A DNA stretch of 64,000 nucleotides from VHCN01 sp964589935 (GTDB taxonomy: Bacteria; Verrucomicrobiota; Verrucomicrobiia; Limisphaerales; VHCN01). Both the position numbers and the translations under genes were made by a program. Position 1 is the stretch's first letter, and the number at the start of each line of letters is the position of its first letter. Of the stretch, positions 31,925 through 41,096 are shown in pieces. Under the pieces are notes generated by a model, which saw only the letters and a list, made by a program, of their open reading frames with translations, was not told the origin of the DNA and made no database searches. Location: positions 186,001 through 250,000 of the forward strand of contig CAZPVD010000004.1 in the NCBI GenBank assembly GCA_964589935.1, read 5' to 3'.

Positions 31925-33424
31925 TTAGAACACGAGGTTCATCTGGACGTAGCAGAAGTTCGCGTCCGTCGAACCAACTGCGGACGAGGACAGCGACTCG
32001 CGGATGTAATCACCGACGAAGTAATGGCCGTAGCCGACCTGCGCCGTCGCGAAACGGTTCACCGTCCACGTGGCAACAAGGTCCATTTCGGAGCCGACGT
32101 AGCCGCCGTAGCTTGGGTTGATGCCGTAACCCGTGCCCGGCGTCGTCGCGATGCCGCCGCGGCGGAAGCCAGCGACGGTGTAGAAGTTGTCGTGAGTGTC
32201 GGCGAGCCAGAACGCGCGGTAATCCAGCGCCAGCATCAGGCGCGGCAGCGGCTTGGCGGAAACGCCGACGCGCACGTTGTGCATGTTCTGGAGCGAGATA
32301 GTGTCCATGATGCCGTAGAACTTGTGGTTCGTCGGGAACAGGTTCTCGAAGGTGCCGTGCTTGCCGTCATTCGGATTGCTGTCGCCGGAGGCGAAGTTGT
32401 ATTCGACTCCGAGGCGCGGCTTCCACGCGGCGTCGGTCCACGTGTAGCCCGCGTTCAGGCACGCTGCGTAGGCCTCGTGCTCGAGGCTTTTCCCGCCGGG
32501 GTTCAACGTGGCCGGGTCGTTAAAGTGCCCGAACTGCGCCATCAATTCCACGGTGTAGTCCCACGGGCCATACGCGCCGGGCAGCGACTTCATGCGCGTG
32601 CCGACCGTGTAGATGTCGCGCGGCGGCGGGCCGTTGAGGAAGGCGGGCACGCCGCTGGCCGTGTTCACCGTCGGCGAGGAGGTGTTGGCGTTGCGCGAAA
32701 GGAAGAACAGGTCAGTGGTCTGTTTCGGGATAAGCTTCGTCGAGGCATACACGCCGGAGAACCAGTCGTAGTCGTTCGGCATGTTGAAGTTGTTGTCATC
32801 GGGAATGACCACGCGGCCGCTGAAGAAATCCGCCCAGAAGTATTCGTTCTGCCAGCGGAGTTTCGCAGCGTCGAACGTGCGCATGTTGTTGTTCCAGTCA
32901 AACGCGCCGATGAGCCGTTCGTCACCATAGCTCAATTCCTGGCGGCCCACTTTCAGCGAGAGCGGGAACTCCTTGTGATTGCCAACGGTGATGTAGCCCT
33001 GATGAATGTCCATCGGGCCGTCGGCCTCGGGGTTCGGGTTGCGCTGGTCGCCCGTCGTGTAACTGCCGCGGCCTTCGAGGAAGGCGCTGAACCACTCGGA
33101 CGTGTAGCCGATGTGCGGCTTGACGCGCTGGAGGAAGATGAGGTTGTCGTCCGTCAGCGCGCCGGTGTTTGCCTTGAAATCATTCGCGCCGGCGGTCCCG
33201 CCGCCGGCCTGCGACACGCCGAAGTTGTCCTTCACCTCGTAGCGCAGGCGCACCTGCACGCCCACGTCCCACGCGTTGTAATTGGCGTCCTTCTGGCGCA
33301 GCCACTCGTTGAGAAAGCCGGGGCTGGGCGGCGGCGGCGTCTCGGTCAGATAACTCTGCGCCGGCGCGGCGGCCGCGGTGGCGAGGAGGATCGAGCTGGC
33401 GGTCAGTGTTTTCTTTGCGTTCAT
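31925..33424 (-). CDS. Outer-membrane porin, alginate-export family
   Basis: This 499-residue barrel has a signal peptide (1-23), a Pro-rich segment (28-37), then WDVGVQVRLRYEV and a long series of beta strands ending in Phe (CYVQMNLVF). The family (AlgE-like Alginate_exp) forms outer-membrane channels for polyanions. It precedes the nitrate-type ABC importer on the same strand only in position (it is downstream of that operon), so it could be co-transcribed with it as the outer-membrane pore, or be separate. Confidence 0.82.
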   Translation of the reverse strand: MNAKKTLTASSILLATAAAAPAQSYLTETPPPPSPGFLNEWLRQKDANYNAWDVGVQVRLRYEVKDNFGVSQAGGGTAGANDFKANTGALTDDNLIFLQRVKPHIGYTSEWFSAFLEGRGSYTTGDQRNPNPEADGPMDIHQGYITVGNHKEFPLSLKVGRQELSYGDERLIGAFDWNNNMRTFDAAKLRWQNEYFWADFFSGRVVIPDDNNFNMPNDYDWFSGVYASTKLIPKQTTDLFFLSRNANTSSPTVNTASGVPAFLNGPPPRDIYTVGTRMKSLPGAYGPWDYTVELMAQFGHFNDPATLNPGGKSLEHEAYAACLNAGYTWTDAAWKPRLGVEYNFASGDSNPNDGKHGTFENLFPTNHKFYGIMDTISLQNMHNVRVGVSAKPLPRLMLALDYRAFWLADTHDNFYTVAGFRRGGIATTPGTGYGINPSYGGYVGSEMDLVATWTVNRFATAQVGYGHYFVGDYIRESLSSSAVGSTDANFCYVQMNLVF

Positions 33425-33490
33425 GCGTTTGGTTTCGTGTTCAGGTTCCGGCGCGTTCGCGCCGCGTTTGTTGTTTTGCGAAGCCGGCGT

Positions 33491-34408
33491 TTAATGAAAT
33501 GTGCCGGCAAACTGGTTTCGGGTCGGCGTTCCCGCGTCATTGGACGGAAACTCGGGAAGTTCAGCCGGGAAAGGGCTTGGCGCCGCAGCCGCAGGCGGGC
33601 CTTTGGGCTGGTCCGTGTTCACGCGGAAGCGCGTGTGCGCGTGGATTTCGAGGAAGGTGATGAGATGCTCGCGCAACTTGTAGTAATCAGGATGCTCCAT
33701 CACAGCCTTGCGTTCGCGTGGGCGCGGGAACTTCACCTCAAGTATATCGCCCACTTCGGCCTCCGGCCCGTCGGTCATCATCACGATGCGGTCGGCGAGG
33801 AACAGCGCCTCGTCCACGTCGTGCGTGACCATGAGCGCGGTCTTCTTGTCCTTGCGCCAAAGCTCGATGAGCACCTGCTGCAACTCGAAGCGCGTGAGTG
33901 AGTCCAACATGCCGAACGGCTCGTCGAGCAGCAGCATCTTCGGCGAAAGCGCGAAGGCACGCGCAATCCCGACGCGCTGCCTCATGCCCTGCGAAAGTTC
34001 CGCAGGCCGCTTGTGCATCGCGTCGGCAAGGCCGACGACGGAGAGATAGTATTCAGCGATCTGGTAGCGCTCCTCCTTGCTCGCGGTGTAGAAGGCCTGG
34101 TTGACGCCAAGCATCACGTTCTCAAATGCCGTCATCCACGGCAGCAAACACGGCGACTGAAAGACCACGCCGCGGTCGGGGCCAGCGCCGACAAGCTCCT
34201 TGCCGGCGAGAATGATGCCGCCGGCGGTGATTTCATTGAGGCCGGCAACCATCGAGAGCACGGTGGATTTGCCGCAGCCGGAATGCCCGATGAGGCAGAC
34301 GAACTCCCCCTTGCGGATGCGCAGGTTGAAGTCCTTGACGATGACCGCCTGGCCCTTTGGCGTGTCGTAAATCTTTGTGAGGTTTGAAATGTCGAGGTAA
34401 TCGCTCAT
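33491..34408 (-). CDS. Nitrate-type ABC transporter ATPase (NrtD-like)
   Basis: This 305-residue ATPase has Walker A GHSGCGKST (about 38-46), signature LSQGMRQRVGIARAF, Walker B LLLDEPF and the H-loop TH. A C-terminal ~65-residue extension is Pro-rich with no clear domain. It powers substrate import with the permease of the operon. It starts in the stop of the second ATPase gene (ATGA, 34405-34408), so both subunits are made together and probably pair as a heterodimer. Confidence 0.87.
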   Translation of the reverse strand: MSDYLDISNLTKIYDTPKGQAVIVKDFNLRIRKGEFVCLIGHSGCGKSTVLSMVAGLNEITAGGIILAGKELVGAGPDRGVVFQSPCLLPWMTAFENVMLGVNQAFYTASKEERYQIAEYYLSVVGLADAMHKRPAELSQGMRQRVGIARAFALSPKMLLLDEPFGMLDSLTRFELQQVLIELWRKDKKTALMVTHDVDEALFLADRIVMMTDGPEAEVGDILEVKFPRPRERKAVMEHPDYYKLREHLITFLEIHAHTRFRVNTDQPKGPPAAAAPSPFPAELPEFPSNDAGTPTRNQFAGTFH

Positions 34409-35322
34409 TCGTTGACTCGAACAGGTTCGCGTTTGATTTCGCGCCGGCGGATCGGCCCGCGGCGGCCACCGATGAGCGGCGGCGGAACGGATAAATCCTC
34501 CGGCTCAATGTCGGGCAGAAGAAGTTTTCGCTCGACGAGCGTCTGCTTGCGGCCGCCCGCGCCGAGCAGGAAGTCAATCACCTCGCGGCGGATTTCCTTG
34601 AAGCGTGGCTCGTGGTTGATGGACTTGCGGTCGCGTGGACGCGGCAGGTCCACGGCCACGGACGGCCCAAGTGTCGCGCCCGGCCCGGCGCTGAGCGGGA
34701 TGATGCGGTCGGCGAGGTAGATGCCCTCGTCCACGTCGTTCGTGATCATCACGACCGTCTTGCGGTTCTCCTGCCAGATGCGGGAGATTTCATCTTGAAG
34801 CGTGGCGCGCGTGAGCGCGTCGAGCGCGCTCAGGGGCTCGTCCAGCAGGAGGATTTGCGGGTCCATGGCCAGCGCGCGCGCCACGCTAACTCGTTGCTTC
34901 ATGCCGCCGGAGAGTTCGCCGGGGCGCTTCTCGCGGGCGGGTGTGAGGTTCACCATCGCGATGTATTTCTCCGTGTGCTGCTGCTTTTTCGCCGGCGTCC
35001 AGTTCGGAAAAACCTGGTCCACCGCGAGGTGGATGTTTTCAAACACCGTCAGCCACGGGAGCAGTGAATAATTCTGGAACACGATGCCGCGATCCGGGCC
35101 CGGCGCGGTGATTTCCAAATCGTTCAACGTCAGCGCGCCCGTGTCCGGCTTGATGAGGCCGGCGATGAGCGAGATGAGCGTCGTCTTGCCCGCGCCGGAA
35201 TATCCGACGATGGCGACGAACTCGCCACGCTCGATGCCGAGGTTGATGTCGCGGAGCACCTCGGCGCGCGAGCCGTTCGCGCCGTAGCCTTTGCTGATGT
35301 TTTTCAGTTCGAGGAAGGGCAT
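34405..35322 (-). CDS. Nitrate-type ABC transporter ATPase (NrtC-like, short form)
   Basis: This 305-residue ATPase has Walker A GYSGAGKTT (40-48), signature LSGGMKQRVSVARALAMDPQ (within about 150-169) and Walker B LLLDEPLSALD. In cyanobacteria NrtC carries an extra C-terminal substrate-binding-like domain; here it is missing, and only a ~50-residue Arg-rich tail follows. It is the partner of the NrtD-like ATPase. ATG 35322 is taken because the longer frame to 35784 runs over the permease gene. There is a 20-bp gap to the permease. Confidence 0.87.
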   Translation of the reverse strand: MPFLELKNISKGYGANGSRAEVLRDINLGIERGEFVAIVGYSGAGKTTLISLIAGLIKPDTGALTLNDLEITAPGPDRGIVFQNYSLLPWLTVFENIHLAVDQVFPNWTPAKKQQHTEKYIAMVNLTPAREKRPGELSGGMKQRVSVARALAMDPQILLLDEPLSALDALTRATLQDEISRIWQENRKTVVMITNDVDEGIYLADRIIPLSAGPGATLGPSVAVDLPRPRDRKSINHEPRFKEIRREVIDFLLGAGGRKQTLVERKLLLPDIEPEDLSVPPPLIGGRRGPIRRREIKREPVRVNE

Positions 35323-35342
35323 GTTGCGCAGTTCCGTTGAAC

Positions 35343-36134
35343 TCAGACCGACTTGAACCGCGTCTCGACGAGACTCATCACCCGGTCGAGCACAAAGCCC
35401 ACGATGCCGATGGTCAGGATGCACAGGATGATGTGCTCGTAGATGAGCGCGTTGTATTCCTGCCACAAAAACCCGCCCACGCCGGGCCGGCCCGTGAGCA
35501 TCTCGGCCGCGACGATCACGAGCCACGCGATGCCGAGGCTGAGGCGAAAACCCGTGAACATATAAGGCAGCGTCGCGGGGATGAGCACCTTGAAGAGCGT
35601 CTTCGTGCGCGAGAGCTTCAACACTTTTGCGACGTTGAGGTAGTCCTGCGGGATCGCGCGCACGCCCACGGCGGTGTTCAGCACCGTCGGCCACATCGCG
35701 CAAATGGCGATGGTGAAAAGCGCGCCCAGTTCGCTCGCCTGCTTGCCCGCGCCGAGGAACAAAACCAATCCCAGCGGTAACCATGCGAGCGGCGACACTG
35801 GACGTAAAACCTGAATGATGGGATCAAACGTCTTCGTGAACGTCTTCGACAGGCCGAGGAAGAATCCAATCGGAGTGCCGATGATCAGCGCGAGCGCGTA
35901 GCCCTTTGCGACGAGGATCAGCGAATACCACGTGAAGCGCAGGATGCCCTGGTCCATCTCGCCGCGCTTCTCAAACGGTTTCAGGACGAGTTCCTTGCTT
36001 GACGCCCAGGTCTTGGCCGGCGAAGGCAGTTCCTTCGCCCACGTTTTGCTGGAGATGTGCCAGAGCAGGACGACGCAGGCCGCGCCAATTAGCGGCAGGA
36101 TGAGCCAGTCGAGCTTGAATCGCTTTTCGTTCAT
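35343..36134 (-). CDS. Nitrate/taurine-type ABC permease (NrtB/CmpB-like)
   Basis: This 263-residue membrane protein has about six helices and the EAA loop (near residues 170-190, VLKLSRTKTLFKVLIPATLPY). It is the membrane channel of the importer. It shares an ATGA overlap with the small protein before it (36131-36134). The family covers nitrate, bicarbonate, sulfonate and cyanate importers; nitrate is favoured by the neighbouring NrtS-like gene, not by the permease itself. Confidence 0.87.
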   Translation of the reverse strand: MNEKRFKLDWLILPLIGAACVVLLWHISSKTWAKELPSPAKTWASSKELVLKPFEKRGEMDQGILRFTWYSLILVAKGYALALIIGTPIGFFLGLSKTFTKTFDPIIQVLRPVSPLAWLPLGLVLFLGAGKQASELGALFTIAICAMWPTVLNTAVGVRAIPQDYLNVAKVLKLSRTKTLFKVLIPATLPYMFTGFRLSLGIAWLVIVAAEMLTGRPGVGGFLWQEYNALIYEHIILCILTIGIVGFVLDRVMSLVETRFKSV

Positions 36135-36391
36135 GGATTTTTCTTTTCAGTTGCGTTTTGAACCCACGTCGCCGCGGATGAAACCAGCACGAGCGTGAAG
36201 GCAATCAGCGGTGAGGCGATGGTCTTGAAGACAACGATCTTGTCCTGCGCGTGCCGCAGCCACACGTCGCCCTGGTTCACCGTCGCCTGCAACAGACCCA
36301 CGCTCAGGCCGAGCTTGCACGCGCGAAACCAGACAGAGCGCTGGCGAAACGCCAGCATCCACAGTTCGCGTTTGTTCGGGCAGGTGTTCAT
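36131..36391 (-). CDS. Small membrane protein, NrtS-like
   Basis: This 86-residue protein has two hydrophobic segments (about 26-40 and 55-76) and the block LGLSVGLLQATVNQGD (28-43). The VG-x-x-x-x-x-x-NQGD pattern and the length resemble NrtS, a small nitrate/nitrite transport protein family of cyanobacteria and other bacteria. It is placed between the substrate-binding gene and the permease gene and starts in the stop of the next one (ATGA). A role as a transporter subunit or as a separate nitrite/nitrate carrier is inferred. Identity is tentative. Confidence 0.5.
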   Translation of the reverse strand: MNTCPNKRELWMLAFRQRSVWFRACKLGLSVGLLQATVNQGDVWLRHAQDKIVVFKTIASPLIAFTLVLVSSAATWVQNATEKKNP

Positions 36392-36400
36392 CTGTCTGTT

Positions 36401-36430
36401 GCGGCGGCGGCTTTCAAGCCGCAGCCGCGC
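36401..36430. repeat. Hairpin between the substrate-binding gene and the NrtS-like gene
   Basis: Arms gcggctt (36407-36413) and aagccgc (36416-36422) are perfect with a 2-nt loop and extend imperfectly on both sides (gcggcgg...cagccgc). It lies in the 56-bp gap after nrtA. A stem here would protect the upstream message from decay and cause an excess of substrate-binding protein over the membrane parts, as known for other ABC operons. Confidence 0.55.
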
Positions 36431-36447
36431 TGGGTATTTCTCGCGTT

Positions 36448-37746
36448 TCAGCCTTTCGCATTGTTTACGGCGAAGCCCTTTGCGTAAGCCTCAAAGTCGC
36501 CTGCCGGGTCAAACTTTACGCCGTCGAACATCTCCCAGCCGGAGTCGTCCTGCTGACGATCTGTCACGCCGATTTCCTTCATCGCTTCGAGATAGATGTC
36601 CGGCCGCATGACCTGCTTGGCCACGCCTTCGTAATCGGGCGCGCCCGTGACCATGCCCCAGCGGCGGAATTGTGTGAGCCACCACTTGGCGAACTTCGGC
36701 TGCGGGAAGTTGCAGTTCCGCTTACTGAAGTGCATGTAGAACTCGTCCTCCTTCTTGCGGCCGTCACCGAAGTCGCAATGGCCTTGCAGGCGACCGAGGA
36801 TGATGTCCTTGTCGCAGTTGATGTAGGTTGGCCGGCTGACGATGTCGCATTGCTCAGGACGGTTGCCCATGTCATCGAGCCACACGCTTGCCTCGTGCAG
36901 CGCCTTGACGCAGGCTTTCACGGTCTTTGGATTCTTATCCGCAAACTCGGCGGTGAAGGCGCAGACTTTCTCCGGGTGGTCCTTCCAGATGTCCTGCGTG
37001 TTGAGCGAAGTGAAGCCGATGCCGTCGGAGATGAGACGCGCGTTCCACGGCTCGCCCACGCAGAAGCCGTCCATCTTGCCGATCTTCATGTTCGCCACCA
37101 TCTGCGGCGGCGGGATGGTGATGAGCGAGATGTCCTTGTCCGGGTTGATGCCGCCCGCGCCGAGGTAATAGCGCGTCCACATCGCGTGCGTGCCGGGCGG
37201 GAACGTCATCGCAAACGTGAGTGGCTCGCCGAAGGCTTTCGCCTTGTCCACGAAAGGCTTCAGCGCCTTGGGATCGTCCTTCACCTTCCCGATGAGCGAT
37301 TTCTTCAGGCTGATGGACTGGCCGTTGCGGTTGAGGAGCCATGGGATGACCATCGGTTTTTTTGGCGAGCCGAGCAGTCCCATCGTTGATGCGATAGGCA
37401 TGCCAAGCAGCATGTGCGTGCCCTGGTTGTCGCCGCTGGAGAGCGAATCGCGGATGGCGGCCCAGTTCGCGCCCTTCGCGACGGTCGAATTGATGCCGTA
37501 TTTTTTGAAGAAGCCCTTTTCGTGCGCGATGACGATGGGCGAGCAGTCCGTCAGCGCGATCATGCCGAACTTCATCGTCGGCGTTTCCGGCGCGTCGCTC
37601 GCGTAGGCGCCGCCCACCCAGCCGCGCGGCAGCGCGCCAAACAGCGCGGCGGCGCCGAGGGTCCTGCCAGCCGAGCCGAGGAAGCGGCGGCGGTTGAGCG
37701 GAGTTGATGATGAATTAAATTCAATTGTTGTTTTCATTTCATTCAT
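36448..37746 (-). CDS. Nitrate/bicarbonate-type ABC substrate-binding protein (NrtA/CmpA-like)
   Basis: This 432-residue protein has a Tat-type leader with NRRRFLGSAG (18-27) and then a two-lobed solute-binding protein of the NrtA/CmpA class (MKFGMIALTDCSPIVIAHEKG near the mature start; later ITIPPPQMVANMKIGKMDGF). It lies first in the operon. It would bind nitrate, nitrite or a related anion in the periplasm. ATG 37746 (alternative 37737) gives a normal leader; the upstream extension runs into the LysR intergenic region. It is divergent from the LysR gene. Confidence 0.87.
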   Translation of the reverse strand: MNEMKTTIEFNSSSTPLNRRRFLGSAGRTLGAAALFGALPRGWVGGAYASDAPETPTMKFGMIALTDCSPIVIAHEKGFFKKYGINSTVAKGANWAAIRDSLSSGDNQGTHMLLGMPIASTMGLLGSPKKPMVIPWLLNRNGQSISLKKSLIGKVKDDPKALKPFVDKAKAFGEPLTFAMTFPPGTHAMWTRYYLGAGGINPDKDISLITIPPPQMVANMKIGKMDGFCVGEPWNARLISDGIGFTSLNTQDIWKDHPEKVCAFTAEFADKNPKTVKACVKALHEASVWLDDMGNRPEQCDIVSRPTYINCDKDIILGRLQGHCDFGDGRKKEDEFYMHFSKRNCNFPQPKFAKWWLTQFRRWGMVTGAPDYEGVAKQVMRPDIYLEAMKEIGVTDRQQDDSGWEMFDGVKFDPAGDFEAYAKGFAVNNAKG

Positions 37747-37872
37747 GTTCGATTCCAGCGTCGGATTGTTGTGGCCGACGCACGGCCCAAAGCCGCCGTT
37801 GTGCCAGCGCGCAAGAATTGGCACGTCGGCTGCGGACAAAAAATCAATGCACCTGATGAAGGAGCCTCATAT
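37747..37872. promoter_or_regulatory. Divergent promoter region between nrtA-like and LysR genes
   Basis: This 126-bp gap should contain the promoters of both the importer operon (-) and the LysR gene (+). LysR-family regulators commonly bind between themselves and their target. A Shine-Dalgarno gaaggag (37858-37864) lies 8 bp before the LysR ATG. I see no clear palindromic T-N11-A box. Confidence 0.45.
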
Positions 37873-38826
37873 ATGAACGAACCGCTCGACAGCAGACAGC
37901 TTCGCGCCTTCGCGACGCTCGCGCGCGCAGGCAGTTTCACGCAGGCTGCAAAGGAATTGTTTCTCACTCAATCCGCCGTCAGCCATTCGATGAAGGCGCT
38001 CGAGGAGGACGCGGGCTGTCGCCTTTTGGACAGGATGGGCAAAAGCGTGGTGCTTACGCAGGCCGGCGAGCAGCTTCTGCATCATGCGGACAAGATTCTT
38101 GCGGAAATGGCCGCCGCGCGCGCGGCGCTTGAACATCTCGGCAAATGGGGGCACACGCGTCTCCGTCTCGGCGCGAGCACGACCGTGTGCCAGCACATCC
38201 TGCCGCCCGTGCTGCGCGAGCTGAAAGACAAACACCCGCAATGCCACATCACCATCGAGCCGGACGACGCCGCCGAGGCGGTGGCGTCGCTGCGCGAGGG
38301 CAAGGTGGACCTCGCGTTCGTGCTGGAGCCGCCGGCCGAGGAGCGCTTCGAGTTTCACCCCATTTTCACCGACGAGCTCGAGTTCATGGTCGAGCCAGTG
38401 CATCCGTGGGCCGTGTCGGGCCACGTCGTGCGCGCGGAGATTCCGCGGCAGAACTACATCATCTACAGCAAGGCGAGCTGCACCTTCCGGCTCGTCGAGG
38501 CCTACTTCCGCGAGGAGGACATGGTGCTTAACACCGTCATCGAGCTGGGCAACATGGAGGCGATCAAGGAACTCGTCAAAATCGGCCTCGGCCTCGGCAT
38601 CCTCGCGCGATGGGTCGCGCAGAAGGAACTCGCCGAGAAGTCGCTCGTCGCGTTGCCGCTCGGACGCCGCAAACTGCGCCGCACTTGGGGCGTCCTGCAA
38701 TGGCGCGGCCGTCGGCTTAACCTCGCCGAGGAAACTTTCGTCACACTCTGCCGCACCGTGACCGCCGCGTGGGCGCAACAGGGACTCGTCTCGCACGTCT
38801 TCGACGAACCGCGCGCCGCGGCGTGA
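37873..38826 (+). CDS. LysR-family transcriptional regulator
   Basis: This 317-residue protein has an N-terminal winged helix (LRAFATLARAGSFTQAAKEL, then QSAVSHSMKALEED, about 10-60) and a LysR effector domain (about 90-300). It likely senses nitrogen or inorganic anion state and controls the divergent importer operon. The ATG at 37873 is preceded by a good Shine-Dalgarno. A longer frame (start 37771) is not used because it crosses the divergent promoter region. Confidence 0.88.
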   Translation: MNEPLDSRQLRAFATLARAGSFTQAAKELFLTQSAVSHSMKALEEDAGCRLLDRMGKSVVLTQAGEQLLHHADKILAEMAAARAALEHLGKWGHTRLRLGASTTVCQHILPPVLRELKDKHPQCHITIEPDDAAEAVASLREGKVDLAFVLEPPAEERFEFHPIFTDELEFMVEPVHPWAVSGHVVRAEIPRQNYIIYSKASCTFRLVEAYFREEDMVLNTVIELGNMEAIKELVKIGLGLGILARWVAQKELAEKSLVALPLGRRKLRRTWGVLQWRGRRLNLAEETFVTLCRTVTAAWAQQGLVSHVFDEPRAAA

Positions 38827-38867
38827 GCGGCGGTTGACGGCCCGCGCCGGCCCGCTATCGTGCCGGC

Positions 38868-40493
38868 ATGATTTCACTTTTGCTCCGGCGCAGTGCGGTC
38901 GTGCTTTCGGTCTTCGCGATGTTTGCCGTCGCGTTTTCAGCGGACGCGCAAACGCAATCCGACCGTGGCAAGAAACTTTTCCAGCAGCATTGCTACATCT
39001 GCCATCAGGCGAACGGCCAAGGCACGACCGGTGTGTTCCCGCCGCTGGCGAAGTCCGACTTCCTCATGGCCGACAAGGCGCGCGCGATTCGCATCCTGTG
39101 CGAAGGCATCTCGCAGGAAATCACCGTCAACGGCGTGAAATACAACGGCACCATGCCGCCCTCGACGCTCAACGACGCCGAGGTCGCCGACGTGCTGACC
39201 TACGCGCGCAGCGACTGGGGCAATTCCGGCGATGCCGTCACCGCCGAGGAAGTGAAATCCGTCCGCGCGACGACGAAGTTCAAGACTTACGAAGAGCTGG
39301 TGCGCGCAAGCGGTTTCGCGCCGCTGCCAAAAGCGCCGGATGGTTTCACGCTGCGCGAAGTGGTCCGCCTGCCGGACAATCCCACGCGCCTCGCGAGTGA
39401 CGGCGCGGGCAAAGTGCTCTACGTCCTCTGCAACAACGGCAACGTCTGGCGCGTGGATGTCGCGGGTGGCACGTTCCGCCTGCTGCTGCGCGGCGAGCGT
39501 TATCTCGACAAGAAACTCGGCAACCCGTCGTGCCTCGGCATGGTCCTTGACGCGCAGCGCCGCCTTTACATCGTCGCCAACCAACGCAACGAGTCCGTCA
39601 CGCCCGTCACGTGCGAGGTCACGATCTTCCGCACGACCGACGTGCTCGACGGCGACCCGTTCGACCCGCAGCCGTGGCTGCGCGCGTCCTATCCGTGGGG
39701 CATCGGGCCGTTCAACCACTGCGTCAACCACATCGCGTTCGGGCCGGATGGATTTCTCTACGTCAACAGCGGCTCGCGCACGGACGGCAACGAGCCGGGC
39801 AAGGACGCGCGTTACTCGAAGGAAGGCGAGACGCCGCTGACCGCGTGCATGTGGCGGCTTGATCCGAAGGCCACGAAGCCGGAGATCGAAATCTTCGCGC
39901 GCGGCCTGCGCAACTCGTTCGGCTTCGCGTGGGACGACGCGGGCCACTTGCTCGCGACCGAGAACGGCCCCGACTACGACGCGCCCGAGGAACTGAACGT
40001 CATCGAGAAGGGCCGGCACTACGGCTTTCCATTTCAGTTCTCCGACTGGACGAAGAAGCCCTACGACTACACACCCGACGCGCCGGCGGGCCTCACGTTC
40101 ACGCGCCCCGTCGCGAACCTCGGCCCCGCGGGCAAGGCTGGCGACGGCCCGCTCTACACGTTTCACCCGCACTCATCGCCGTCGGGCATCGTGTTCCTCG
40201 GAAACGATTTTCCCGAAAGCTGGCGCGGGACGTTCCTTGTCGGCCGCTTCGGCAACTTGCTCAAGAAGCCGGAGGACGTGGGTTTCGACGTGCTCCAGGC
40301 GCGGCTGAAGAAAACCGCGACCGGCTGGGAAGCGACGATGACCACCGCGCTCGCCCCGCTGGCGCGGCCGATTGATCTGCATCTGGCAGGCAAGGGCAAA
40401 GTGTTCATCGCCGAATACACGCGCCCGCTCGATCACAAGAGCGGCCTGCCCATGATGCCGGGCAGGATTTTGGAACTCGCGGTGAGGAAGTAG
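38868..40493 (+). CDS. Cytochrome c fused to sorbosone/glucose dehydrogenase-like propeller
   Basis: This 541-residue secreted protein has a signal peptide (1-27), a small cytochrome c domain with CYICH (heme Cys42, Cys45, His46) and a Met ligand in YNGTMPPS, and then a six-bladed propeller (about 160-540) of the PQQ-dependent sugar/sorbosone dehydrogenase type (SGSRTDGN, FARGLRNSFGFAW and so on). It could oxidise a sugar or aldehyde and pass electrons through its own heme. PQQ dependence is family knowledge and PQQ synthesis genes are not in the window. It is downstream of the LysR gene by 41 bp. Confidence 0.8.
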   Translation: MISLLLRRSAVVLSVFAMFAVAFSADAQTQSDRGKKLFQQHCYICHQANGQGTTGVFPPLAKSDFLMADKARAIRILCEGISQEITVNGVKYNGTMPPSTLNDAEVADVLTYARSDWGNSGDAVTAEEVKSVRATTKFKTYEELVRASGFAPLPKAPDGFTLREVVRLPDNPTRLASDGAGKVLYVLCNNGNVWRVDVAGGTFRLLLRGERYLDKKLGNPSCLGMVLDAQRRLYIVANQRNESVTPVTCEVTIFRTTDVLDGDPFDPQPWLRASYPWGIGPFNHCVNHIAFGPDGFLYVNSGSRTDGNEPGKDARYSKEGETPLTACMWRLDPKATKPEIEIFARGLRNSFGFAWDDAGHLLATENGPDYDAPEELNVIEKGRHYGFPFQFSDWTKKPYDYTPDAPAGLTFTRPVANLGPAGKAGDGPLYTFHPHSSPSGIVFLGNDFPESWRGTFLVGRFGNLLKKPEDVGFDVLQARLKKTATGWEATMTTALAPLARPIDLHLAGKGKVFIAEYTRPLDHKSGLPMMPGRILELAVRK

Positions 40494-40498
40494 TTTTT

Positions 40499-41089
40499 AT
40501 GCCATTCCCCAACGATGAAGACACTCGCAGACTCATACGGAATCATTTTCGCCGAAAGCTGGAATGGTCCGAGGATTGGTTTCTTCATGTTCTCCAAACG
40601 TCCACGAAGCGTTATGATGTTTATTGGAGTGTCATTGCACTGAGAGATTGTGGCACCTTGCGCTCGCTTCCCCTATTGAAGAAAATGCTCACCTTCCCTA
40701 TGGCTGACGTCAAGTGCTGCAGCATTCTAACGATCGCCCACATTGCACGAGAGGCGGAAAGCGTGTTTTACGGCGAAACGTTGGTCAGCCCAACGTATCG
40801 AGAGAAGTGTTTTGTGATGTGGGCGATAAATGACGCCGCAGATGAACGTGCCGTTGACTTCGTGCTACAATACTTTCGCGACAATCGCGCCAAGTTGCAT
40901 TCAGGGCAATTAAGCGGGCCAATGAATGAAGCCGTGATTCTCGGATTCACGTATCTCCACCGAATTCGCCACAAACACGACAAGGCCAAGGAATTCATCG
41001 CTGAAATGAAGATGTATTGGGACCGACTTCCAGAAAAGACGCGAAATGAAATTTTGCGGGAAGTCCCAGACTTTTTTGGCTGCGGTTGA
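40499..41089 (+). CDS. Unknown helical protein in lower-GC DNA
   Basis: This 196-residue protein is mainly helical, with pairs of helices around VIALRDCGTLRSLPLLKKML and ILTIAHIAREAESV that look like HEAT or armadillo-type repeats. There is no signal peptide or motif. It starts 5 bp after the cytochrome gene. The DNA is clearly less GC-rich than neighbouring genes, indicating foreign origin. No function is assigned. Confidence 0.6.
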   Translation: MPFPNDEDTRRLIRNHFRRKLEWSEDWFLHVLQTSTKRYDVYWSVIALRDCGTLRSLPLLKKMLTFPMADVKCCSILTIAHIAREAESVFYGETLVSPTYREKCFVMWAINDAADERAVDFVLQYFRDNRAKLHSGQLSGPMNEAVILGFTYLHRIRHKHDKAKEFIAEMKMYWDRLPEKTRNEILREVPDFFGCG

Positions 41090-41096
41090 TCTCACT

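Noticed and set aside
34405..35784. An extended start for the NrtC-like ATPase
   Set aside because: The extra 154 residues overlap the permease gene and are basic low-complexity sequence; ATG 35322 begins the ATPase fold.
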